Positions 28,581 to 39,992 of a stretch of 64,000 nt of DNA are shown here, one piece after another; position 1 is the first letter of the stretch, and each line of letters begins with the position of its first letter. Origin of the DNA: Cladopsammia gracilis (lineage: Eukaryota > Cnidaria > Anthozoa > Scleractinia > Dendrophylliidae). A program made the translations under genes and the position numbers. The notes below the pieces were generated by a model that saw nothing but the letters and a program-made list of their open reading frames with translations, had not been told where the DNA came from and ran no database searches. The stretch spans positions 1-64,000 of the forward strand of contig JAJGOT010000359.1 in the NCBI GenBank assembly GCA_022457155.1, in the 5' to 3' direction.

Positions 28581-30506
28581 TCAATGGCAGAGCAGTAAAG
28601 CTTAGAGATCATTGATATAAACTAACAAAACACAACCCTAGAAGCCAACAGCAACAACTGAAAGAAATTATTATGGCAAATGGGGCAGGTCAGTATGGCA
28701 CACAACCAGGCAAATTTAGCAGCAACTGGTGTACGCCTAATTGAAATTGATATTAAGCAACATTCGAAGTCCTTAAAGTTTAAAAAAGAAGATATTTTTA
28801 TGACTTTTTTATAAAAGAAAGAAAATAAAAAAAAATAGTTTCAGTGTGGGTTTTGCTTGATTATTGTGTTGCATACATGCTGGACCTAACATAACTAATC
28901 TATTTTATCAAAACAGCTCCATGCAGTCATGATATGCATTTATTTATGGGCAAACAACCAGGGACCCTGCGCTGCTTGACTAAATCACTTACTGAACAGA
29001 CCTATGCGGTGACAACTAACCACTATGTATCTAATTTAACAAAAAAAAAATGCGACGCAAAAATAGTTGTTTATATCTTACCTAATGAGATTCAGATTTC
29101 GACAGACAATATATTTCTTTTTTTTTTTTTCAGATCTTTTTAGCATAGTCCAAGAAGGCTTTTATTCTGAAGCTTTTTAAAACAACAACAAAACCTAAAA
29201 ACATTTCTTGTTAACAGTCAAATCAATTAAATACACCGGCCGCGTGAGAAAGACATCTGCAGTTTTAAGTGGGATGTTCCGGATGTCGTGCAAAATATAT
29301 AACAGAAAAGCTTATAGTTTAAGTTTCACAAGTGAATCCATACCGACACTGATTTAGAGACATGTTGCATGGTACAGTATCACAGATTAAAAGCTTGTGA
29401 CCAAAAGTTGTTGAAAAGTTCAATAATTCAGTCTCTTTTATTATTTTTTTTTCACTTTTCGTCGATGTTGTTGATCTACGCATTTCAAAGGTTGATAGGA
29501 AATTCTTTGACAAACGTAAGAAAACCAAGGACATTTTAGGCGATAATTGACCCTGATGTAACTGTTGATGATGAATTTTGACTTGCTAGCTTTCTAAATG
29601 AAACATCGTCTGCTTTCTCTTAGATTTCTTCTTTTCGTTTCTATTCTACGGTTTTTACTTACATAGATATATATATTTTTTCAGTTATAAAAGCAAACAC
29701 CAAAGTCAAATCTCACCTTTGATTATGTGTCCTTCTTGATCTTGGATCTATAAACTGTTTTATCAAGTTTGCCAGCCCGGTGTGACGATGGAGAAGTTAT
29801 CTCCTGTGAAAGACCTGTAATTACTACAAATATTGCAAATATCAAGCCAGCACTGTTGGAAACACCAACTGTATTATGCATGAAGGCGAGGTTAATTAAA
29901 CACGTAAAGAGATGAAATTCTTAGAAGATAAAGATTATTCCTATCAATTAAGTCTAAAGACTTCGCTTTGCAGGGACGTCAAAATAAAGAGGAGCATTGA
30001 GCACATATACAAGCCATAGTTTTGATAACAAGAATATTACTTTTAACTCTTTTGTCATCGCTGTTATTAGTCAAGATTTCAATGTTTGACATTTTGAAAG
30101 GTTCATATGGCGTGAAAACAAATAGCTTTCAATTGAATTCATTTAACAGACAGATCACCGCAAAGAACCTATTTTAATCGCTTTGTGTTTAACATTGGTT
30201 CGCGGCTAATTAGCCGTTCTTAGCCACCTTGTGTAAACGAACTTTTTTTATCATATGCAGAATAATGTCTTCAACTACTGAAGTGCAACAACTAATTTGT
30301 TTTACCATGAACAACTGCAAACCAACACTATTAATTGAAAACATCATTTTTTTACGAAACTTAATGCAAAGGCTTATAAAAAGGCAAATTTACAGAAGAA
30401 GTTTTGTAAAACATACTATGGAAAGAAGCTTTTAACACTTCACGGTTTACAAATTAAACAGGTGTATCAGCCTTATAAGTTATTAACGAATACAACACAA
30501 GAAAGG
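28581..30506. other. AT-rich spacer without recognised gene
   Basis: Only homopolymer A and T runs (for example about 29041-29049 and 29117-29131) stand out. No exon or element was recognised. Confidence 0.4.
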
Positions 30507-30510
30507 TTAA

Positions 30511-31051
30511 GTGTATATGACAGTGATTTTTTTATTTGCTTGATCGAATCTACATGATGTCCTGATAAGAAAATGGAAAAAAATTTCGATATCGATTTTC
30601 CTTTTCGCGTTTTAGCCGTCTAAACACGTGAAATTTCACTTCCGGTGTGTTACAAAACCGCGCAAGAAGAAAGACTGGAAATAGTCCGCTGTGACGTCAA
30701 TACGGGAATGCCGATGTCGAGGTTTCTTGGTTCCTCACATTTTTTGGTGTGCCCTGAGGAAGAAACATGGTTCTATCAAGGTATGTTGTCTATGGTTGTA
30801 GCAACACGCACCAAAAAACGGAGGAACAGAGAAACCGCGACACTGGCATTCCCGTATTGACGTCACAGCGGACTATTGCCAAGTCTTTTTTCTTGCGCGG
30901 TTTTGTAACACACCGGAAGTGAAATTTCACGTGTTTAGACGGCTGAAACGCGGAGAAGGAAAATCGATATCGAGAAATTTGTTTCCATTTTCTTATCAGG
31001 ACATCATGTAGATTCGATCAAGCAAATAAAAAAATCACTGTCGTATACACT
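30511..31051. mobile_element. foldback DNA element with about 245-bp arms and THAP-like core
   Basis: The left arm starts after TTAA (30507-30510) and the right arm ends before TTAA (31052-31055). The arms are more than 90% complementary from 'gtgtatatgacagtg' inward to about 30755 and 30808, leaving a loop near 55 bp. On the plus strand from 30768 the core and right arm read MVLSRYVVYGCSNTHQK. This resembles the first residues of a THAP zinc finger, which in P-element-like transposases starts near a C-x4-C pair; here the first Cys position reads Tyr. A third TTAA-bounded family, or a foldback derived from a THAP-type transposon. Confidence 0.75.
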
Positions 31052-31142
31052 TTAAGTGTTTTGCTTTTCGGAGCTGGCTTTCATTTTATGTTTTAAGAAG
31101 TTTATTTCACTGCCGACATACAATTAATCCACCAATCTAAAT

Positions 31143-31547
31143 ACAGTGAACTATCTCTTAACCGGACACGTGTCCAGCTCTTGAGCCGGATGAGCGTCCA
31201 GCCTTAGAGAGGTGTCCGCCTTACAGAGAGTTTAGTTACAGACAAACAAGTGAAATTCAGCCAGAACCAGTCAATCACTGATGTCCACCTTAGAGAGGTG
31301 TCCGCCTTACAGAGAGTTTAGTTACAGACAAACGAGTGAAATTCAGCCAGAACCAGTCAATCACTGATGTCCGCTTTAGAAAGGTGTCCGCCTTATAGAG
31401 AGTTTAGTTACAGACAAACAAGTGAAATTCAGCCAGAACCAGCCAACCACTGATGTCCGCTTTAGAAAGGTGTCCGACTTACAGGGGTGTCCACCTTAGA
31501 GAGTGTCCGCCTTCCAGGGGTAACCGTCTTAAGAGAGTTCAGTTACC
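31143..31547. mobile_element. MITE with internal 86-bp tandem repeats
   Basis: The outer ends 'acagtgaactatctcttaa' and (inverted) 'ggtaactgaactctcttaa' match. Inside are about three copies of an 86-bp unit (31195-31475) containing 'gaggtgtccgccttacagag' and 'cagccagaaccagtcaatca'. Many shorter 'gtccgcctta' units surround them. No coding potential. Confidence 0.7.
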
Positions 31548-32361
31548 GTAAGATATGTGAAATTACGGTCATCCCCAAATAAAACGTAAAAGCTTCAAAT
31601 AGTACAACGTTTGTTTACACCGACATGTATGGCTGTTGTTGTTGTTGTTGTTGTTGGATCCCCCCAAGCCGAGGCTAGATTTCAACTGTTGCGTAATTTT
31701 TACGCGCGTTTACGTTTTTTTACGCTTATAAAATTATATCACTACAAGAGTAAAGAAATATGTCAGTCGAGCGAGACACGTAGAGAACATGAGAAAACTA
31801 TTATTTTCTTGCCGTATTCTCGCCATTTTGGAATACGGACTGTTAGGGAAGGTATGGTGTTTGTTTTTTTGTTTTTTTTTTTTTTTTCAACAAGCCGAGG
31901 TTTTCATAGGTAATTTCATGACCTCCCACAGAAAAACAACTCGGAAATATTGGACATTTCCCGATGATTAACTTATCGCATCCTAAGAATTATATGTACA
32001 TTCCTTTTGCGTTCAACACAACAGTGTTGGGTTAAACCTTGCACTGGCAGCATCTACAGCATTTCGAAATAAGTCTGCATTGAGTTAAACGTAGCGGTTA
32101 ACAGCCACATAAAAGTACCTGGTGGATTAAGGATATTGAAACAGTTTCTTATTTGGAAAAATCAGCTCCAATTCTTAAAAAAAAATAACAGGTTAATCTG
32201 ACAACCAAAATGTGCTGGAAATGTTATACGAAGGACCTGTTGTGGGTTTAAATAAATCATAGGACCTAGAGCAGGGTCTGTGTTTGTCGCATACATGTTA
32301 TACGTTTGTGCATAATATACGCTTGTTCATAATATGCGTTTGCGCTTGACACGGAGCAAGG

Positions 32362-32532
32362 GGGTGTCAGTAAAATGCGGGGTCGGGGTGGGATTAGGTC
32401 TAGGATTAAGTATGGGATTAGGCATAGTGTTAGGATTAGGTAAAGCGATTATATTTAATCCCATACCTAATCCTAGACCTAAACCCACCCCGACCCCGAC
32501 CCCGACCCCGACCCCGCGTTTTACTGACACCC
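32362..32532. repeat. G/C-skewed inverted repeat with GGGGTC expansion
   Basis: The left arm 32362-32420 and right arm 32456-32532 are reverse complements and share 'gggtgtcagtaaaa', 'gcggggtcggggt' and 'ggtctaggatta'. The right arm (minus strand) has five consecutive GGGG tracts in GGGGTC units where the left arm has two, so one arm has expanded by 18 bp. The tracts could form a G-quadruplex on either strand of the respective arm. Confidence 0.85.
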
Positions 32533-32535
32533 AAG

Positions 32536-33795
32536 CAAAGGGCCACATCTATGTTAAATTAGTTTTCTGACCAGCAGCAGGCACTTTTTCTTTAAAAAAA
32601 AAAGAATCTATTTAAAATAGCCACATTTCTCAGTAGACACTGACCTGATACTGACACTGATATAAGAACCTTTTTAGGCTAACTTGGAAACTTGCTGAAT
32701 GCTATATGTGGGCATTTGCTGTATTCTTGTTAATGACGCGAAGCTCGAAACCTTTTTACTGAAACGAAAATCAGTGGTTAGTTTTGCTCGGCAAATTTCC
32801 TTTTTCGGCCCAACTGATTAGATCTAAGGACCCAGTCAACGATTTGTAAAATCCTGTCGAATAAGACCGTTAGGAAAAAACAGATCAATTTTTTTTGTAC
32901 AGAAATCGAGTTCTTCAGACATTTTTTGGACACCGAACTCTCATTCAAGCACTGCTTTATTGTACGTTGGTTTATTATTTGATGGATTACCGCAGATTTC
33001 CCTACTACGCGGCTGGGCGGCTTGAAATACATGTAGACCTCCATCAGTCACGCCTTATATGGGAGGAGCTTAATTTTATCGCGAGTGAAATCCATAATTG
33101 CGGCTACTCGACAGTAAAATACTGGCAAGTATACTGCGTTGAGGTGTGATTTATTTGCTCATGTGATGCTTCAGAGTCGTGGATATTGCTAGGTTATTTC
33201 ACTTGGAGCAGACATATGTCGACAAAGTTAAATAATGCAAAACGGCCGAGCTAAGAAAGTCCGCTTGATCGTAAGATAATTCTACGTGCTGGTCATTATA
33301 CAGTTGACTATCTTCAAAGCCTTCGTCTTTGATTAAGACGGTCGCGTTGAAGTGAAATCGGTGGCAATGCCGTTCACTTTAAATTTTGTGCCCCTGTATT
33401 TTATTACTTGGGCTGAACGACAATATGGATGCTTTATATTCCATATTTATTAAAGTACTGAGTCACATTTAAGGTAGATATATATGTATATGTTTTTGGT
33501 CAGTCTGGTATTAACCCTCTGGTGCCATTGTGGAAACTCTTAGATGCCTTCCAACTAAGAGCAGGCGAAATATATTATATACAAGTTCATCACAGTAACA
33601 AACTACAAATAGGACAAATAAAGGATTGCTTTTTAGTGATTACAATCAGTAGTGTAACCCAGGTCATATAGCAAACAGCCACGCCGCGTCTGTTGATATG
33701 GCATGGTTCCTTTTACGTGACTACATATAGTGACCGGGATGGCACCTTCTGTCAGCTCTTGGGTAGGAAGGACCTACATTGCGACCTTCTCCGTA
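32536..33795. other. 3' flank of the GPCR gene; no further feature
   Basis: Unassigned AT-rich sequence. The part next to 33795 should be the receptor's 3' UTR. No coding region was recognised. Confidence 0.4.
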
Positions 33796-34893
33796 TCATA
33801 TGAAGGTTGGCGAAGGTTCTTCTGTATTTCCCCTTCTACTTCCTTTCCTACTCAGTTTCCTTCTACATTCGCCGTTGCTACTTTCCTTTGTAGACGAGTT
33901 CGAAAAAGCACCTCCTTGAGATGCAAAAATGGAGCCCCTGGGTAGAGTGAGCCTTCTCGATAATGAGCCTATAACTGTGACTGACTCCTCGCGAGTTCGC
34001 TCCAACTGACCGCGCCACCGCGTGAAAAGTCTCCTAAACGCCCTTCGATAAGTTTTGTTCAAACAAGTGTACAGAATGGGATTCAAACAACTGTTCAGAT
34101 ATTCTAACCATTTAACGCCCTTATAAACAATAAGGGGATAAAATTCTGTACTGTGAATATAGCCAATCACCGAAACGAAAAATGGAGCCCAGCAGAAAAC
34201 GAAGGCACCAATTACAACAGCTATTGTTTTTGCAGCTTTCACGTCTGTAGTATAGTTTCTGCTTCGACCAATACGACGCGCCTGGCGTCTAGCTACAATA
34301 TATATTCTAGTGTACATTGCAACCATAAAAAACAATGGAAGCGCAAAGCTTGCTATGAACACAAAATAATGATAGCCGTCTGGGTTAGGCCATTTGTCTT
34401 GCAAGAGTCGTAAACTGGACACAACTACAGCATAAATCCACGCACAACACAGAACAAGAAGAGCTCTGGATGACGTCATTACATACGGGTAAGAGTATGG
34501 TGCAGTGATGGCTACATGTCTGTCAGCACTGACCGCTGCTAAGTTCATAATGGATGCTGTACCAAACAGAATATCCATGCATTGCCAGAAGAGATTCAGG
34601 TTTCCTTTAATTATGTTTTGGCTTGATAAATCTGTAAGTTGTAGCAATAACCAGAATGGCATTCCCAGCACTGCCACTAGTATATCAGATATTGCTAGGC
34701 TAATGATGAAGTAGTTACATATTGTTCTGAGATCTCGAAATGTATAGAAGCTTGCACACACGATAGAGTTGCCAACTATGGTAAGTATTATCAAGATTCC
34801 CATAGCAACTACACCCGTGATATTTAACAGTTCTGTGTGAAATATAGGTGGAGGCTCTGTTGTGCTGTCGTTGTTGGAAATATTAGTATCCAT
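33796..34893 (-). CDS. rhodopsin-class GPCR, aminergic-like
   Basis: 365 residues in one exon with seven hydrophobic helices. The N-terminus (1-26) has three N-glycosylation sequons (NIS, NDS, NIT) and no signal peptide. Landmark residues: N42 (TM1), D70 (TM2), D107 seventeen residues before the DRH at 124-126 (position 3.32, the amine-binding Asp), W152 (TM4), S182 and P186 (TM5), FCWAPFF at 233-239 (TM6), W262, Y265 and NPILY 271-275 (TM7). D3.32, W6.48-x-P-F-F, W7.40 and Y7.43 together are typical of biogenic-amine receptors. Odd points: DRH instead of DRY, and Asn at the position of the conserved TM3 cysteine with no Cys in the second outer loop. The C-tail is Ser/Arg-rich with possible phosphorylation sites. 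The plasma-membrane ligand is not predictable. A 'tctcttcag' acceptor eight bases before the ATG suggests a 5' UTR intron and supports this start. Confidence 0.92.
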   Translation of the reverse strand: MDTNISNNDSTTEPPPIFHTELLNITGVVAMGILIILTIVGNSIVCASFYTFRDLRTICNYFIISLAISDILVAVLGMPFWLLLQLTDLSSQNIIKGNLNLFWQCMDILFGTASIMNLAAVSADRHVAITAPYSYPYVMTSSRALLVLCCAWIYAVVVSSLRLLQDKWPNPDGYHYFVFIASFALPLFFMVAMYTRIYIVARRQARRIGRSRNYTTDVKAAKTIAVVIGAFVFCWAPFFVSVIGYIHSTEFYPLIVYKGVKWLEYLNSCLNPILYTCLNKTYRRAFRRLFTRWRGQLERTREESVTVIGSLSRRLTLPRGSIFASQGGAFSNSSTKESSNGECRRKLSRKGSRRGNTEEPSPTFI

Positions 34894-37800
34894 CCTGAGT
34901 TCTGAAGAGAAAGAAAAAATTAAAGTCAGCTATTTCAAGTTACTTGTTTTGACTTCTTTGCGGATGATCCTACATGTAAGCATCACGAGCTTTGAACCTG
35001 GTACCGGCACAGTTTCTTTCAGATTCTGATCCATCCCAATAAAATCTCGTATTTCAATTTATCATGAGAAACTAGCGTAGCAGGCGCCGTTTATTGTATA
35101 GGGCGCAACTTCGAGGACGCGCGCGCGGCCATGAACATTTTCAAGGTATTGAAAAAAGAACTGTGAGCCTGGTTTTCTTCATTTTGCGCGTACAAGTTGT
35201 TCGACAAATGTTGAACCACGAAGTGTTGAAACGAATTCAACAATGTAACCAACATTGCAACCAACAAGGAAATGTTGAAGCGACGTTTAATCAAATTTTA
35301 AAAACTAACTTTAACATTCCTCTAACAACATTCAAAACGTTTCACGGTGTTGAAAGACCTATTCAAAAGGTCTGAATGTTGAACCAATTTTGAAACAAGA
35401 GACCTTAACGGACCTTTACAATGTTTCCCGGATCATGTGTTAGTCGGACTTATGACGTGTTTGTGACTAACGGATCTAGTGTTAGTATGCTGAAGGTTGC
35501 TGACGTCTAAACTAGTTTAACAAAACAATAGAGTATATAAATTTAATTGATTCTTTTAATTAACTTTTAGCTTATTCTTTTGTTGTAATCTCAAGGAATG
35601 AAGTCATTGGACAGGGGACCAAAAAAGGAATAAACGGCAGAGTATTTAAAGTAAGTTCGCCAATCTTGCCATCTTAAAATGTCGCTACACTCTAATTCAT
35701 GTTATACTTCCCTTAGTAAAGATAGCGTCATTTCCTATATACGTTTTAGATATTTAATAACAAAGACGCAAATGTTTTATTCATCCATTCAAATAAAAAT
35801 TGAATTCTTCGCCGCTATTTCGAGTGTGAACTTAATGTAATAATACTAAAACGCTTGCCAGGCAGGCCTTGTGTGTGTGAAGGTAAGGTCCATAACCATC
35901 TTCAACTCCTTGTTTGTTTCCTTGTATGCTTCGCAGGAGATACGATAGAAATATATACGTCGACTGATAAGCTCCTTATATCACCAGCCACACAAAGATA
36001 TCGTGTTATTGCAGTTCGCAGTTCTATCGGACATGTGTTTACGAATTTCAGTTGCAACTAAAAGGAATTCTAGATGTCAATACAAAGCACCTAACCTGCT
36101 AATTGTATTCCTACCTTGTGGTAAATATGTATGTGGTGCAGAAGAGCATGATCCGGCTGCCGGTTTTGGAACATATCAATTCCGATAGCGATTCTTCAAA
36201 GGTCCGGTGCATTTTTGCGTTTAAAGTATTTGTTTTGTTTGTGTTTTCTTCGGACAACACAGTATTGTCAAACAGAAGAAAGTCGTAATGCCGTGTTGAC
36301 CCGAATATCCCGCCGAACCTGCATAGCGCAATATACAAGATGAAACAGAATAGTAAAATATGCAGACCCGCGTGCTCACTGTATGTGGAGCGAAAGCTAA
36401 TTGTGACATACTCGAAAGTGATTCACAGTGAACACTATAACTTAATGGATGGAAAGTGACACTTTCCAAACACAAGACTTCGTTAGCAATAAATTAAACT
36501 GTGAATGTAAACTGATAAAAATGCAAAGCACGATCTGTTATTCTAAGTATTTATAGCTTTCAAACCTGATCCCCGCATATAAATACACATTCTAAACTTA
36601 ATCTAAAGCAGACCAGTTTATCGGCTACAAATTGCCCATTTTCGTTACTATGACTCGCTATTTTCGTTTGACATTGTATATAAAATCTTGCTGAATTTCC
36701 GCGGTAAATATTATTTTGTAAAGACAGCGCTTAATCGCATTGAAACGCGTGTTTTGACACATGTCCATAGAGAAGGAGGAACGTGGGCGACAGAATTGAC
36801 ATAGAATTACGCAAACATTTTCAGCTGTTCTGATTTGAATGCACTCTCTCATTTGAAATTTAGATTGACAGATACAATGAAAAAAACATCTTGGAGTGAT
36901 AGACATTTTAAGCATGCGCAAGAATGGTGATCAAAAACACGATTAAACAACATGCGCTGGCTAAATATCATGAAAACAAATCACACAAGTTCCAAAAAGA
37001 GCATTTCAATTCGATATGCAATCCTTTTTAGGTTCTTTTGTTCTTAAAATTAGAAATGTGAACAACAAACGTACGATAATGAGTAAATTATACATATATT
37101 CTTTCGTACTTTTGCTTGTTGAATGAGATTTTTCCAGCAATAACACATTTTGTTCGAATAAAAATGTAAAATGCCCCACACCTGTACAAAACGCTGTAAT
37201 GACACTAAACAGCGACATGATCTTAACAAAAATATAACACTCTAATCTGAAATATAGGGCGACCGCTACTGTGGTCTATGGCGCGCGTTCATCAGCATCA
37301 CAAAGCACAACTGAATATCCCCACCCCACCTCCCTGGAGGAAAAAAACAACTCCTTATATTTGTTGTAAAACACAAACGCCCCTCGTGCATGTTTAATTG
37401 TTTCCCAGCCAAAGCACGGTTACAGATTTCAATCTTTATAGTCACGATCTTGAACAATAACTCCAGCTCTAGTAATACATTCTAATCTTCCCTATTTGTG
37501 TTAGTTTGTGCACGCAATTCGTTTTCTTTTCAGAGCCATTTGCCATATCATTAAGATATCCCGTTTGAGCCAAGACAAGCAACCAGATCTTATATTAAAG
37601 CAACTCGTCGCAAACAGTCGTTTAGTTACCTTGCCCTGAAGGTGGGTTTCGTGACCTGGTTGGATGTTAAGATATCCCTTGAGTGTGTTGGCGACTTGGT
37701 TTGTCTGTTTTGCAAGTCGCGCCTCCTGGCTTTTAGCTTTACCCTTTGAATAACTCGCTTATTCTTCATTTTTCGATTATATAAAAAAGGCAATTTCCAG

Positions 37801-39011
37801 AAATTCAAAACAGTTCTGTTTTGATTTACAAATTAATTTTGTGGCACGCAAAATTTGTGACCCCCGCTGTTTTCTAGGTTCAAAAAAACTAATCTTCTCA
37901 AGCCAATTTCGTGGACTGCTTGAAGGTTTTCGGCCAATTTCGCTACTCAGCGAGAAAGATGAGATGAGAAAAATGCATTGCCGAGAAATTGTCTTCAGGG
38001 GTTGAAAACAAAAGTTATTTTGTGTCAGATTCCATTTAAGTTCAAAAATCACCAATTCGTTTAGTTTTGGCATGCTGTGCAATTCATTTTCCCTGCGGCA
38101 ATGAATAGGATATTTAAATTGCATATTAACCCTGCTCAATGCAGTGGTCTATGATGTAAAATCAAGAAAACGACTATTTTTACAAAAACAGGAGTTAATT
38201 ATTTTGACTTCGCTTTTAACCTTTTCTGCTGGTAACATTAAAGAATAAAGAGAATAATCCGAAATCGCATGTAATGTCTAATGTGTTCTTTTAGTGTACT
38301 GTTTGAATTCAAAGTGTTGAAATTTTATTTCCTCTATTCCATGTTGGGAATTTAACACATTTTTTATGCTTTGTTTTTCCGTCCTTTGAAAGCAACAAAT
38401 TAGATAAACCGCTGACTTGGCATTAATAATTAAGAAGCAATTTCAAGTGCGATAGCCAAATTATTTTAAGAATGATGAAATAGAAAACACGATTGCGGTC
38501 AGAGGATGGGACGATAACCCTGATCTAGTGAGTTTCTCGCAGTAGGGTGCTATTTGTGGCAAGGTCATTTCTTTTTTTGCACTCACGTTTTGGAGAATTA
38601 CCAATATTTAGATGTTGTCTTTTCATCCAGCACGGAAACATTTTAGCAACGGAGATTGCCAGATAACTGTAAAATAATCGATTTAATAATCATAAACCAA
38701 TTTCAACTTTAAACATGGGTTTCCTTTACTCGTGTCCACAGTATATTTTTAAAACGAATAGCCTTTAGATATCATTTGTACAAGCCAAGCCTGTAATGTA
38801 ATATTTGTCAACAGTCGTTGAAGCTCCAAGATTTGCAATGAAAGTAATGATTTTCATCATTCTAGTAGCTGAATACAAGTGTTTTTTTGTTTATCATACT
38901 TAATAGAAATCGTTCATTTTATTTTCATGAAATTAAAAAAAATGTACTGTTAGTGGCGATGAAACTGAGATCTTGCAACAATCAAACGTTTTGTTTTTTT
39001 TTTTCATTCAG
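34894..39011. other. 5' region of the GPCR gene and intergenic DNA
   Basis: The acceptor at 34902-34903 (minus strand) predicts an untranslated exon of the receptor somewhere here, not located. At 35195-35350 many 'aacaa/gttg' words cluster without clear periodicity. No other gene or element was recognised. Upstream exons of the gene that ends at 39233 may also lie here but could not be picked. Confidence 0.4.
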
Positions 39012-39233
39012 GCAAATACCACGCAGCTCTTTAGAACCTCTGATTTCATTGGACCTGGGTATCACGCAGCTCTATTGTTTTCAGGGCTAGGGTCCATTGT
39101 TGTGTTGTTTGTTCAATTGTTTTCTCAGCAAATCAGAGAAGACCTTGTAAGAGCTGCGTACCGCCCATTCAGAAGCCTATTTTGTAAACAAGATCAAAAC
39201 AAATTTAATTTGCTGCCACTGAGTAGCGCTTAG
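39012..39233 (+). CDS. probable terminal exon of an unidentified membrane protein
   Basis: A long T-run and 'cattcag' (AG at 39010-39011) form a strong acceptor, followed by a phase-0 open frame of 73 codons ending TAG. Residues 1-17 are polar. Residues about 18-37 (YHAALLFSGLGSIVVLFVQL) form a membrane helix. The rest is basic and amphipathic (SQQIREDLVRAAYRPFRSLF). One hydrophobic helix followed by a cytosolic tail fits the last helix of a multi-span transporter, for example an MFS protein, but I cannot name the family. AATAAA at about 39489-39494 could end the transcript. No upstream exon was identified. Confidence 0.5.
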   Translation, partial: ANTTQLFRTSDFIGPGYHAALLFSGLGSIVVLFVQLFSQQIREDLVRAAYRPFRSLFCKQDQNKFNLLPLSSA

Positions 39234-39607
39234 TCAAGAAATCAGAATTAAACCTGTTATATATATGTATATGTCTCTGCTCTTTCCATATAAATATTAT
39301 CATCGTCCTACATATATCATAAAAAAATCTGGCAGTTTAAAGATTAAAGCTGGAGAAAAGATCACATTACCAACTCAGTTGTCCTCTGTTGGCAGTTGGC
39401 CTGAAGGAAGGTTTAAATACTACATGACTCCGCTTGACCTGCCCTTCCGGCCGACAGCTCAAAAGATGAGATGGATGAGAGCGAGGGAAATAAATTAATT
39501 GTGCGAGGGGGGAGGGGATTACGGAATGGCCTTTCCTCGTTATATAATTACTTTTTACCAGTATTTTCTCATTCAATTGTTTCAGTCCCCCTCGGTCTTA
39601 ATAATAA

Positions 39608-39655
39608 TGACGCTGACGACGACGACGACGACGACGATGATGACGATGATGATGC

Positions 39656-39711
<56 letters not shown>

Positions 39712-39725
39712 CTGATGATGATCAT
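39608..39725. repeat. GAT/GAC trinucleotide microsatellite
   Basis: Starts as GAC units (about eight) and passes into about 27 GAT units with a few GCT interruptions. Open in several frames, giving poly-Asp, poly-Met or poly-Ile; not coding. Confidence 0.95.
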
Positions 39726-39992
39726 AATGAATTTATAAAGTACATTTAAGAAAATAATAATCATTATGGTAATAATAATAATTATACTACTGGCTGGGAA
39801 ATTTCTGAAATGTGATTGGCTGAGACGAGCTGTATTTCGGCCTTATTTGAAATACCTACATGTAGAAATTCCAGTTGCCGTGGCAACGGAGACGGCTTTG
39901 TCTTGTTGTTGCTTTAATGCTTTAATATGGATTTTTTTCTGCTTTAATGTAGATTCTCCTAAGACAGAATTCACTATACTAGGAGTTGAAAC

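Noticed and set aside
32327..32570. Gly/Val and Pro/Thr-rich ORFs on both strands
   Set aside because: They are translations of the GGGGTC inverted repeat.
34153..34714. Plus-strand ORFs across the receptor gene
   Set aside because: Antisense shadows without motifs.
35855..36061. Possible exon after 'tgcttcgcag'
   Set aside because: Two of three phases hit stops quickly and the third shows no family pattern.
39471..39764. Poly-Asp, poly-Met and poly-Ile ORFs
   Set aside because: Translations of the GAT/GAC microsatellite.
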